Positions 9,863 through 19,129 of a stretch of DNA of 64,000 bases are shown here, in pieces. The first letter of the stretch is position 1. Each line of letters starts with the position of its first letter. This DNA comes from Bacteroidia bacterium (GTDB lineage: Bacteria; Bacteroidota; Bacteroidia; Flavobacteriales; Flavobacteriaceae): the NCBI GenBank assembly GCA_030431695.1, contig JAUIIU010000007.1:1-64000 (forward strand), given 5' to 3'. The notes beneath the pieces are model-generated. The model worked only from the letters and a program-made list of their open reading frames with translations, was not told the DNA's origin and ran no database searches. Both the position numbers and the translations under genes were made by a program.

Positions 9863-10291
9863 ATGAAAGTAGTTAAAAGAAATACAGGTTGGTTCCCATC
9901 CATTTTCGATGAACTTTTTACTGAAAACAGACTGGACGTGCCTAATTATGAAAACTTTAGCATACCGGCCGTAAATATTCAGGAAAATTTGACGAATTTT
10001 GTAATCGAACTGGCAGTGCCCGGTTTCAAGAAAGAAAATATTGCTATAGAAGTCGAAGAAAATGTACTGAAAGTATCCTCGGAAGTTACTTCCAAAACCG
10101 AAACTGAGGATGCTGATCGTAAATTCACACGAAAGGAATTTAACTTCAGAAACTTCTCGAGATCATTTACTCTCCCGGAAACGGTGGATGTTGAAAACAT
10201 TGTGGCTTCGTACGAGAACGGGATCCTCTCAGTGACGATTCCGAAGAAAGAAGAGGAGAAAGCCCTTAAGAGAATGGTTGAGATTTCATAA
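9863..10291 (+). CDS. Hsp20/alpha-crystallin family small heat shock protein
   Basis: PAVNIQENLTNFVIELAVPGFKKENIAIEVEENVLKVSSE...RSFTLPETVD...YENGILSVTIPKKE. Confidence 0.95.
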   Translation: MKVVKRNTGWFPSIFDELFTENRLDVPNYENFSIPAVNIQENLTNFVIELAVPGFKKENIAIEVEENVLKVSSEVTSKTETEDADRKFTRKEFNFRNFSRSFTLPETVDVENIVASYENGILSVTIPKKEEEKALKRMVEIS

Positions 10292-10324
10292 TTGAAATTT
10301 AATTTGGTTAGTTAGTTGAAAACG

Positions 10325-10361
10325 ACCGCGTGCTACTCAATCGGCACGCGGTTATTTTTTT
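10325..10361 (+). terminator. Rho-independent terminator after the Hsp20 gene
   Basis: ACCGCGTGC...GCACGCGGT then a T-rich tract. Confidence 0.85.
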
Positions 10362-10454
10362 ATATACTATTCAAAAGGATCAACATCTTCCTTCATGGCT
10401 TTAAAGAAACGATAAAGGAAACGACTTAAGAAATGTTGGAATTAATAAGTTGAG

Positions 10455-10506
10455 ATTCTTCGCTTCGCTCTGAATGACAATTGGAATTTAATTCAGAATG
10501 AAGAAT
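10455..10506. repeat. Imperfect intergenic inverted repeat
   Basis: ATTCTTCGCTTCGCTCTGAAT (10455-10475) against ATTCAGAATGAAGAAT (10491-10506). Confidence 0.5.
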
Positions 10507-10552
10507 ACCACAATCGATATATTACGATTTTCATAAATTCAAGGTAATAAAC

Positions 10553-11326
10553 CTAATTCTTCCTCCTCCGCCTACCACCGGTAGACTTCTCCCGCTCAGC
10601 CTGGGGGACATTGCTGGAATCTGAGACAGCATTTTGGAGACCTCGGACCTCTTCCGAAGTAAGATCCCGCCATTCTCCTGTCTTGAGTTTACCCAATTCA
10701 ATGTTCATAATCCGGGTGCGTTTTAAAGAAACTACCTCGTATTCCAAATATTCACACATCCTGCGGATCTGACGGTTAAGTCCTTGCACCAGAACGATCC
10801 TGAATACAAACCGACTCATTTGTTCGACCTCGCATTTCTTGGTTACTGTATCCAGTATTGGAATACCATTGCCCATTCGCTTGATGAACTCATCGGTTAT
10901 CGGCCGATTCACCCTAACCACGTACTCTTTTTCGTGCCTGTTACCTGCGCGCAGGATCTTGTTCACTATATCCCCGTCGTTTGTCATCAGCAGCAGGCCT
11001 TCGCTGGGCTTGTCCAGCCGACCAACGTGAAATATCCGCTCTTCGTGGTTGATGAAATCCACCACATTCCCGGGGATGCGCCGGTCTGTAGTACAGGTGA
11101 TCCCCACAGGTTTGTTCAATGCGATATAAACGAGGTTTTCTTTTTGCTGAATGGACTTTCCCTTAACTCTGATGTCATCTCCCGGCATAGCCCGATCACC
11201 GAGTGTGGCGACTTTACCGTTGATGGTAACCTGCCCGGCTTCAATAAGGTTGTCCGCCTTACGACGGGAGCAATAGCCACTGTCGCTAATTGCCTTATTG
11301 ATTCGGATGGAGTCGGGATGATTCAT
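10553..11326 (-). CDS. rluF: 23S rRNA pseudouridine synthase, RluF-like (S4 domain + RsuA family)
   Basis: S4 domain RINKAISDSGYCSRRKADNLIEAGQVTING; HVGRLDKPSEGLLLMTNDGD; GLNRQIRRMCEYLEYEVVSLKR. Confidence 0.85.
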   Translation of the reverse strand: MNHPDSIRINKAISDSGYCSRRKADNLIEAGQVTINGKVATLGDRAMPGDDIRVKGKSIQQKENLVYIALNKPVGITCTTDRRIPGNVVDFINHEERIFHVGRLDKPSEGLLLMTNDGDIVNKILRAGNRHEKEYVVRVNRPITDEFIKRMGNGIPILDTVTKKCEVEQMSRFVFRIVLVQGLNRQIRRMCEYLEYEVVSLKRTRIMNIELGKLKTGEWRDLTSEEVRGLQNAVSDSSNVPQAEREKSTGGRRRRKN

Positions 11327-11327
11327 A

Positions 11328-11738
11328 TCAAATTCCGTCTTTACAGATTTTTCCGTCTAAACGAATAGTTTCACTGTTCAGGGTTAATGACGACGTAAAC
11401 AGAAAACAGTTGTCCTGAATTTCCAGTAAGGAGACCTTAATTCCACCGGCGGCATCGATCTCTTTCTCAATTTCACCATAGTTTGAACTGCTTGGATCTC
11501 CAGTAAGTATATAGGAACAATCATCTGTCCATTCGATCATGACCTTGATCGGCTCCATATTCTCATAATATTCCTCCTGGAAATCCGGATAACGGACAAT
11601 GTCATATCTCAGCATCCTTCCATATACTTCTCCTTCAATAGTAAACGTCCCCAATTTGAAATCCTCACAAGTGAGTTCCTGGGCTGATGCTCCCATCGAG
11701 AACATCGTCAAAATAAATATTCCTATTAGGTTTCTCAT
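11328..11738 (-). CDS. Exported hypothetical protein
   Basis: Signal peptide MRNLIGIFILTMFSMGASAQ; ATGA overlap with the uvrB stop. Confidence 0.65.
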   Translation of the reverse strand: MRNLIGIFILTMFSMGASAQELTCEDFKLGTFTIEGEVYGRMLRYDIVRYPDFQEEYYENMEPIKVMIEWTDDCSYILTGDPSSSNYGEIEKEIDAAGGIKVSLLEIQDNCFLFTSSLTLNSETIRLDGKICKDGI

Positions 11739-13732
11739 ACTTCTTCCAATTGTTTCTGAAGCGATTTGATCTTATCCCTCAACTTTGCTGCCATCATAAA
11801 ATCGAGTTCTTTGGCCGCTTTTTCCATCTCCTTGCGCGTATCCCTGATCTTCTTTTCGATCTGGGGTTTGGTCAGGTACAGGTTCTCAGGTTCTGCCGCA
11901 AGCGCTTCGGCAGTGTCGAAGGTGAATCGCTCGGTCTTTTTCGACGTTAATGCGTTTTCAAGTGACTTTTTAATAGCCGATGGAGTGATATTGTTCTCCT
12001 GGTTGTAGGCGATCTGCTTTTCCCTACGGTAATTGGTTCCGTCAATGGTGGCCTGCATACTCCTCGTGATCTTATCGGCGTACATAATCGCCTTGCCGTT
12101 AATATGGCGGGCAGCCCGTCCAACGGTCTGTGTCAGGGAGCGGTGACTTCGTAGAAAACCTTCCTTATCCGCATCCAGGATAGCCACCAGGGACACTTCA
12201 GGAAGATCAAGACCTTCTCTCAGCAGGTTAACCCCAACGAGTACATCAAACAGCCCCAACCGGAGATCCTGCATGATCTCCACACGTTCCAGGGTATCTA
12301 CATCGCTGTGGATGTAGCGGGATCTCACCTGGATCCTCGCGAGATACTTTGTGAGTTCTTCAGCCATTCTCTTGGTGAGGGTTGTAACGAGTACGCGTTC
12401 ATCCTTTTCAACCCTTTGCTGAATTTCTTCCAGTAGGTCATCGATCTGGTTCAAACTTGGACGAACCTCGATCGGTGGGTCCAGTAATCCTGTTGGTCGA
12501 ATTATCTGTTCAACGTAAACTCCACCTGTCTTTTCCATTTCATAGTCAGCCGGCGTCGCACTAACATAGATCACCTGGTTCTGCAGGGCTTCAAATTCTT
12601 CGAATTTCAACGGGCGGTTGTCCATCGCGGCGGGCAGTCGGAAGCCATACTCCACCAGGTTTTCCTTCCTGGACCGGTCACCGCCATACATAGCACTCAC
12701 CTGTGGGATGGATACGTGACTTTCATCCACAACCATCAGGTAATCATCCGGAAAATAGTCAAGCAGGCAGAACGGCCTTGTACCGGGTTTTCGCTGATCC
12801 AGGTAGCGCGAATAATTTTCAATTCCGCTGCAATACCCAAGTTCCCGTATCATCTCCAGGTCGAAATTGGTACGTTCCTCCAGTCGTTTTGCCTCAAGGT
12901 GCTTGCCGATATCTTTGAAATAATCGATCTGCTTCACCAGGTCATCCTGAATCTCCCGGATAGCATTCTGAAGTATGTCCGGAGATGTCACGAACATATT
13001 GGCCGGGTAGATGTTTAGTCGGTCGTATTTCTCGATCACCTCGTTGGTTTGAGGGTTGAAGGCCTCGATCTCCTCGATCTCATCTCCAAAAAAATGTATC
13101 CTGAAGGCGTCGTCGGCATAACCGGGATAGACATCAAGCGTATCGCCTTTGATCCTGAACCGGCCATTGTGGAACTCTGCTTCGGTCCTTGAATACAAGG
13201 ACTGGACTAACATATGAAGTAATTTGGTCCGGGAAATGATCTGTCCCTGCTCAAGGTGTATGACATTTTTCTGAAATTCCACCGGGTTCCCGATACCGTA
13301 CAGGCAGGAAACCGAAGCCACCACGATTACATCACGACGTCCCGACAACAGGGATGAAGTTGTGCTCAAACGGAGTTTTTCGATCTCCTCATTGATCGAC
13401 AGGTCTTTTTCAATATAAGTTCCGCTGGTTGGAATATACGCCTCGGGCTGGTAGTAGTCGTAATACGACACGAAATACTCCACGGCGTTGTTCGGGAAGA
13501 ATTGTTTGAACTCGGAGTACAGCTGTGCTGCCAGGGTCTTATTGTGTGCGAGAACCAGGGTCGGTTTCTGAACCTGTTCCACAACATTAGCCACGGTAAA
13601 GGTTTTACCACTACCCGTAACTCCTAACAAGGTTTGATATTTTTCTCCCGAATCAATAGCCTCCACCAAAGCCTCTATGGCTTCCGGCTGGTCCCCCGTG
13701 GGGCTAAAATCTGAAACGATCTCGAATTTCAT
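11735..13732 (-). CDS. uvrB: Excinuclease ABC subunit B
   Basis: LLGVTGSGKTFTVANV, VYYDYYQPEAY-type region, QTVGRAARHINGKAIMYADKIT, C-terminal UVR domain. Confidence 0.97.
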   Translation of the reverse strand: MKFEIVSDFSPTGDQPEAIEALVEAIDSGEKYQTLLGVTGSGKTFTVANVVEQVQKPTLVLAHNKTLAAQLYSEFKQFFPNNAVEYFVSYYDYYQPEAYIPTSGTYIEKDLSINEEIEKLRLSTTSSLLSGRRDVIVVASVSCLYGIGNPVEFQKNVIHLEQGQIISRTKLLHMLVQSLYSRTEAEFHNGRFRIKGDTLDVYPGYADDAFRIHFFGDEIEEIEAFNPQTNEVIEKYDRLNIYPANMFVTSPDILQNAIREIQDDLVKQIDYFKDIGKHLEAKRLEERTNFDLEMIRELGYCSGIENYSRYLDQRKPGTRPFCLLDYFPDDYLMVVDESHVSIPQVSAMYGGDRSRKENLVEYGFRLPAAMDNRPLKFEEFEALQNQVIYVSATPADYEMEKTGGVYVEQIIRPTGLLDPPIEVRPSLNQIDDLLEEIQQRVEKDERVLVTTLTKRMAEELTKYLARIQVRSRYIHSDVDTLERVEIMQDLRLGLFDVLVGVNLLREGLDLPEVSLVAILDADKEGFLRSHRSLTQTVGRAARHINGKAIMYADKITRSMQATIDGTNYRREKQIAYNQENNITPSAIKKSLENALTSKKTERFTFDTAEALAAEPENLYLTKPQIEKKIRDTRKEMEKAAKELDFMMAAKLRDKIKSLQKQLEEV

Positions 13733-13791
13733 TATAGCTGGGTCGTAAGCGGCAAAAATACGCAATTTTCAACCGCTTGACAACGTACAGC

Positions 13792-14655
13792 CTAACCGTT
13801 TCTCGGTTTCATTTCCATATTGATCTTGATCTCATCATCCACGATCATACGAATGAAATAGGACTTGTCCGTGTACACTTCAGCATCAAACTTGAACTCA
13901 AATTCATGCTCTCCTGCCGTTACGGACGGGTCGTTGTAAAGTTCCCTCACTATCCGGTCCTCATCATCGAACATCGCAATGGTCACCCTGGCGCCACTTA
14001 AAGAACGAAATTTGAACCTGCTGGTAATAGCCCGTTGGATCAGGCCGTCATCGTGATAGTTGGTAAGATAATCATCCGGGTCGTATTCAGGAACGGGAAC
14101 CTCAAGGAGATCAGCTACGAAGGTCTTCAGCTCTGTTGCCGCCACCATGTCGAATCCACTGATGGTGTTCAGATGTTGTTCGTCGGTAAGCGTCCAGATA
14201 GCATACTGTCCCAGCGTGTTGTACATTTGGGCTCTTTCAATTTCAGCAGTGAGACTGGCGAGGTCACCGGTAGCCACTTCTCCCACTGTGAATTTGGAAT
14301 TACTGTTGGAGGCAGACAGAATTTGTTGTGTACACATGGCATAGGCCTCATGCCTTTTCTTTTCGTTTGGGGCAAGGGCGATCATTTCCTCCTTGGTTAC
14401 GATCACATCCTGTACATCCGGGCTGTGCAATTGCAAACCGTTTGGAATCCTGATCGAGACGGGTTCCGATCTAAGGTTTCGAAGTTCAATAACAACAGGC
14501 TTTAAATAATGGGAGCTTTCAGGATTTCCTGTAATGGCTACATCTACGTACCCTTTTTCAAGGGCAGCGTTCAGGTCGAAGGTTGGTTCAACTGAAGGTT
14601 TCCTGGTTGCCGCTATCGAAAGCACGGCAAGAACCAGGATGATGGTGTTTTTCAA
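13792..14655 (-). CDS. Exported hypothetical protein
   Basis: Long ORF with N-terminal hydrophobic segment; C-terminal VTAGEHEFEFKFDAEVYTDKSYFIRMIVDDE region; no confident family. Confidence 0.6.
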   Translation of the reverse strand: MKNTIILVLAVLSIAATRKPSVEPTFDLNAALEKGYVDVAITGNPESSHYLKPVVIELRNLRSEPVSIRIPNGLQLHSPDVQDVIVTKEEMIALAPNEKKRHEAYAMCTQQILSASNSNSKFTVGEVATGDLASLTAEIERAQMYNTLGQYAIWTLTDEQHLNTISGFDMVAATELKTFVADLLEVPVPEYDPDDYLTNYHDDGLIQRAITSRFKFRSLSGARVTIAMFDDEDRIVRELYNDPSVTAGEHEFEFKFDAEVYTDKSYFIRMIVDDEIKINMEMKPRNG

Positions 14656-14750
14656 ATTTTCAAATATTAGTTATATGAAAAACGGAAAAATCAGTAAAAT
14701 AGTGTAATTAGGGTATGGAAGGGCTATTCAGAATTACATAAAAGCGCTCC

Positions 14751-15293
14751 TTAATTTTTATTACTCCACTGGTGGGTAAGCAGTTGTAACGCTTCCTGCA
14801 CCCCGTCGAAGTATTCCTTCTTCTTAAACCTAGGGATCATTACAGAATCGATCATCCTTTCGCAGAACTCATCACTTATTACCTTTTCTGTTCCCAGGCC
14901 GGTAGCAATGGCCGTTCTTCCAAGGGAATCGGAGATTGCTATAAAAAGTCCGTTATCCTTTTTGTTTTTCCCCACACCCCAATGATTGGCGAGATCGGTC
15001 GCGTAGATCATCATATTGTTATAAGGCCGGATGTCCTTTATGGTGAGAATTGCTATTTCGTTAGAGGTTTGAAACTCGAACTCTTCAATAAAGGATTCCA
15101 ACTGGTTTTCTTCAACCTCACTAAAAAGATCCTCCATATCCGTTACGTAGCCAAATGGTTCCGGGAAATCGGTGCTGCCTGTTTTTGTATCTGCACATCC
15201 CATCACCACCACTACGGTCAGTATCCATAAACTGAACTTCAAGGCCTTCTTTTTAAGAGTTTTAGAACAGGTCATTTTAATTTGTCGGTTCAT
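14751..15293 (-). CDS. TPM domain (Psb32-like) lipoprotein
   Basis: Lipobox VVVVMGCAD; YVTDMEDLFSEVEENQLESFIEEFEFQTSNEIAILTIKDI...KKDNGLFIAIS...GLGTEKVISD. Confidence 0.8.
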   Translation of the reverse strand: MNRQIKMTCSKTLKKKALKFSLWILTVVVVMGCADTKTGSTDFPEPFGYVTDMEDLFSEVEENQLESFIEEFEFQTSNEIAILTIKDIRPYNNMMIYATDLANHWGVGKNKKDNGLFIAISDSLGRTAIATGLGTEKVISDEFCERMIDSVMIPRFKKKEYFDGVQEALQLLTHQWSNKN

Positions 15294-15879
15294 ATTTCGC
15301 GACCAGTACTCTCACTCGGTCCATCTCGAATCCATACTGATTTCTCAGTTTTCCCAGCTTTGTTTCTGCTGAAGTGGTCTCGGGGAGCCCCAATTCAGCT
15401 AAAATATAGGATACGGGTACTCCTGTTTTGTCCCGGAGCTCACTGAGGGTCATGGATCCGTCTATATCACTTTCAGCTTCCGATGTGTGCATTTGATGAT
15501 TTTCCTCTGTCCTGTTTCCTTCGGAATTCTCAATCGGGGATAACAATGGAGAAACGGCCAGGGCAGCAATTGCCAGCACCGCAACAAAACCCAAAAGGGC
15601 TCTTCTTCCGGATGCGATCTTTTTTCTTCCCTTGATGAGATTTACGATCCAATTCCAGTGAAGAAATAGGTGGATGACCAGAATACCTAGGAACCCTATG
15701 GCAATATAGAAATGAATATCGCCCCAGTCGTGCCGACCCAGTCCCCAGATCGTACTGGAATGCCCGCTTCCGGGTGGTAGAAGATAGTGAAGGAGCACCC
15801 CTGTGGTTACCAGGAACAGGAATAATACGAATGCCAGGCTGTCGGTAATGAAATTTTTCCTTGATCTTTTCATATTCAA
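15277..15879 (-). CDS. DUF4405-like membrane protein with C-terminal soluble extension
   Basis: DSLAFVLFLFLVTTGVLLHYLLPPGSGH...WGLGRHDWGDIHFYIAIGFLGILVIHLFLHWNWI. Confidence 0.7.
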   Translation of the reverse strand: MNMKRSRKNFITDSLAFVLFLFLVTTGVLLHYLLPPGSGHSSTIWGLGRHDWGDIHFYIAIGFLGILVIHLFLHWNWIVNLIKGRKKIASGRRALLGFVAVLAIAALAVSPLLSPIENSEGNRTEENHQMHTSEAESDIDGSMTLSELRDKTGVPVSYILAELGLPETTSAETKLGKLRNQYGFEMDRVRVLVAKYEPTN

Positions 15880-16000
15880 TGAATTAGATGCCTCAATATC
15901 TTGAAGCTCAAAAAGATAAAGGTACTGCCGAACGTGATCTTAATTCATGACCGAGGTCATTGCCGGTGGTATTATTTGGAAATTTCTCGAGGATAGGAAG

Positions 16001-16582
16001 TCACCAGCGACGTGAGGGCCCTTCGCCTGACCATGAAAAGTCGTTTATCATTCCTCCACTAAACCTCACATCAACGTTCATTTCCTGTTTACCATGGTAA
16101 ACTTGCCCTAATTCGATATTCATGTCGTAGTTGATGTTATACAATTCAAGGACCGAATCGATTTTTTCTTTCTTGTGTTTTGCTTCATCAAGGTCCTTCC
16201 TAAACTTGTTCCTGGTACCATTGGCCATGGCCATTACTGCAAAACCGACACCTCCAATGATAAAGGGAATTACAGAGATAACACCGGTAGTTTCTGTAAG
16301 GTTGTAGAGATAATAGGTAAACCATGCAGCCCCGAGTATTACGGCTATCCCGATGATCATAAAAACCATGAAATAGGCCGAAACCCATGATTTTCTACCA
16401 AATATTTGCTTGTAATGCACATTGGCATCCAATAATTTACCCTGAAACTTCTCATTAAGTGTGATTTTCAGACATGTTCGATTGAATTCCGGTTTACGTT
16501 CCGTGAGTCCACAAATACTACCATCTTTGAGAGTCACTTGTTGGTGGTCGCATAATTCACAATGCCTGGCTGGTTGTATCAT
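16001..16582 (-). CDS. Hypothetical membrane protein with N-terminal Cys motifs
   Basis: N-terminal HCELCDHQQ...SICGL...RTCLKI and two hydrophobic segments. Confidence 0.6.
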   Translation of the reverse strand: MIQPARHCELCDHQQVTLKDGSICGLTERKPEFNRTCLKITLNEKFQGKLLDANVHYKQIFGRKSWVSAYFMVFMIIGIAVILGAAWFTYYLYNLTETTGVISVIPFIIGGVGFAVMAMANGTRNKFRKDLDEAKHKKEKIDSVLELYNINYDMNIELGQVYHGKQEMNVDVRFSGGMINDFSWSGEGPSRRW

Positions 16583-16624
16583 ATTTTAAAACCTAATTGA
16601 CGTTACTGAAATCCAATGAGGAGC

Positions 16625-19066
16625 TTAATAATTTATGTAAACGAATCCTAAGAAGGCCTCCGGAAACTCGGGGTCGTTTAGCTGAAGGACGTAATAATAT
16701 GTTCCCGTAGGCACGATCTCCTCGCGATATAGCAGCCCTGTATTCGGAATTCCGTTCCAGAATCCGTCGTCATTTCCTCCTTCGTAGATCAAATTACCTT
16801 CACGGCTGTAGATCTTCAGATTGAAATCCTCGAAAACATTCAACAATCCACTTATCTCGAAAACGTCATTAATAGTGTCTCCGTTCGGGGAGAATCCCTG
16901 TGGAATAAATGGCGGACAATTCTCAGTTGTGATATTGAAAAACCCTACGGTAAAACAAACAATATTGTCCAGCCGCACATAAATACGTTGCGGGTCCACA
17001 CTGTTCACGTAATTCTCCGGGTCCTGAATGGCATTGATACCCGCTATTGCATCTTCCTCGTTGGTATAATACGTGATCACATCATCCGGATCATTGCTGA
17101 TGTTCTCATCCTGTTGGGTGAGGTCGAAAGTTGCCATATTGAATCCTTCGTCACAGGCCGTGAGATCAGGAAGTTCACCAAGCGGCGGAATACTGCCGAA
17201 GGCGGTGAGCGATTCATTATCGTTGTTGAATTCATTCAACTCCTGGACGATTCCTGTTCCATTTCCGATATCATCAACCATGGCGAAAAGCAGGAACTCA
17301 TCCGGAATGGAAGGATCCAGCGGCACACTAACCGAGCCATCCTCACTACCACCGATGGGGATGACGTTTTGAGTAGCCGACTGGGCGATCAGCAGATTAC
17401 CGATATAAAAAGCGATGGGTGTCCCCGCAGGTAACGGACCAGTCGATTCCAGGTTGAATACTGTATAATTTATGGTGAAATCCCTGCCACGGCAGGCGTA
17501 CAACGGCTCAAGGATATCAATCGTGGCATCCGGCAACGGGCAATCGATCACTTCGATCTCAAAACTGTCCACCAGCCAACAATCCGGATTTGACACCCGT
17601 ATCCAGATAGTTTCCGGATTAGTGACATTCTGATAGGCGGTTGGCTCAGCAATTGGGTTTACATCATTCAACGCATCCTCCTCCGAGTTGTGATAGGTGA
17701 TCGTATTGTCAGGGTCGATCTGGCTTGTTGCTTCCGTCAGGTCAAACAATTCAGTACCCACCACATCACACATTTCCAGGTCTTCCAAACCAACAATTTC
17801 AGGATAAACAAGCAGGTGAAAATCCAGGATGAAGCCGTTATTGTCTTCGTTCAGTTCCTGAACGATCCCTTGTCCGCTTCCGTCATCGTCAACAAAAGCT
17901 TTCAGTTCAAAATCACCCGGTATCCCGGGGGGGATCGTGAGATCTATAGAACCGCTTTCTGATCCGCCAATAGGTAATTCATTAACTGTAGCCGATTGCC
18001 CGACCAGGGTCGTATTGGCATAGAATGCTATTGGAGTATTGGCGGGCAGAACGTCGGTACTGTTTACATTGTAAACCGTATACTCCACGGTAATTTCGCG
18101 ATCACCACATTCGTCTGCTCCAAAGGCATTGTCGATCTCTATCGTCGCATCGGGTAGTTCGGTATTCAGCACTGTGATCACGTTGTTGATCAGGACCAGG
18201 TCCTGGCTGGAGGTAAGTGTAATGGTTGCCGATGTGTCCCCCGGCTGAATATTGTTCTCAATATCGTAAAAATCCAGGTCCATATTGTACAGCTCCGAAC
18301 TTCCCGTAAAACTGTTCGTGCTGTTGAATTGATTATCCGGTGGATTAAGTGGTAGATTACTGATTATATTCCCGTTGATCTGCAGGGTTTCGTTGTTAGC
18401 CAGCGACGCATCCCCTTCCCAGGCCGTAAACCCGATCTTGGCACCTTCATTGTCCAGTACCAGCAGGTTATCGATCACAATCGTAAGTTCACTACTGGCT
18501 GCCGAGACTCCCTGGAGCCCATCAAAAACATTTACCTGGTTCAGGGGCAAGGAGGGATCCTCGTAGATCACATTTATCGCCCAACCGGCGAAATTCGTCG
18601 TATTCGGACAATAGGCCGGGATAAGTTTGGTGAGATCGAGTTCGGATAGCGTATAGGTGCCAGGTCCGGTTTGTATCACAAGGTCCGTAACATCCGCATA
18701 GGCGGCAAAATAAGCAAAAGGAGGGTTCAGTTCGTAATTGAAAACGCGTTCCGCGGTAATTGGTGTTCCGTTCAATTCGACTTCAAGATCACCTTCACCA
18801 ACACCTGCCCAATACAGAAGTGCGGCCACAGGCGTTTGTCCGGGTCCAAGAGTGTATTCCGCGCTGCTCTCAGTAAGTATTTCGCAAACAACAGGAGGGT
18901 TCTGACCTGTATTTTCAACGGTGTTCATGGTATTCCCGAAGGCCAGGTAATCATTTCGTCCATTGAACTGGGCAAACAGGCTTACTTCAACTTGTGCACA
19001 CAACGAAAAAGGGGAGAGGATCAGTCCCCAAAGAACGATCTGCCTTAAAACCCACAGTTGCTTCAT
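16625..19066 (-). CDS. Large secreted protein with duplicated CARDB-like module and gliding-motility C-terminal (T9SS type B) domain
   Basis: C-terminal FIPQGFSPNGDTINDVFEISGLLNVFEDFNLKIYSREGNLIYEGGNDDGFWNG...PTGTYYYVLQL...GFVYI. Confidence 0.9.
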   Translation of the reverse strand: MKQLWVLRQIVLWGLILSPFSLCAQVEVSLFAQFNGRNDYLAFGNTMNTVENTGQNPPVVCEILTESSAEYTLGPGQTPVAALLYWAGVGEGDLEVELNGTPITAERVFNYELNPPFAYFAAYADVTDLVIQTGPGTYTLSELDLTKLIPAYCPNTTNFAGWAINVIYEDPSLPLNQVNVFDGLQGVSAASSELTIVIDNLLVLDNEGAKIGFTAWEGDASLANNETLQINGNIISNLPLNPPDNQFNSTNSFTGSSELYNMDLDFYDIENNIQPGDTSATITLTSSQDLVLINNVITVLNTELPDATIEIDNAFGADECGDREITVEYTVYNVNSTDVLPANTPIAFYANTTLVGQSATVNELPIGGSESGSIDLTIPPGIPGDFELKAFVDDDGSGQGIVQELNEDNNGFILDFHLLVYPEIVGLEDLEMCDVVGTELFDLTEATSQIDPDNTITYHNSEEDALNDVNPIAEPTAYQNVTNPETIWIRVSNPDCWLVDSFEIEVIDCPLPDATIDILEPLYACRGRDFTINYTVFNLESTGPLPAGTPIAFYIGNLLIAQSATQNVIPIGGSEDGSVSVPLDPSIPDEFLLFAMVDDIGNGTGIVQELNEFNNDNESLTAFGSIPPLGELPDLTACDEGFNMATFDLTQQDENISNDPDDVITYYTNEEDAIAGINAIQDPENYVNSVDPQRIYVRLDNIVCFTVGFFNITTENCPPFIPQGFSPNGDTINDVFEISGLLNVFEDFNLKIYSREGNLIYEGGNDDGFWNGIPNTGLLYREEIVPTGTYYYVLQLNDPEFPEAFLGFVYINY

Positions 19067-19101
19067 ACCATTTAAAGATACTGATTTAATTGCAGGAAGT
19101 C

Positions 19102-19116
19102 ACGAGCGAAGCTCGT
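19102..19116. repeat. Short perfect hairpin in an intergenic region
   Basis: ACGAGC-gaa-GCTCGT. Confidence 0.5.
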
Positions 19117-19129
19117 AATGGGTCGGGAT

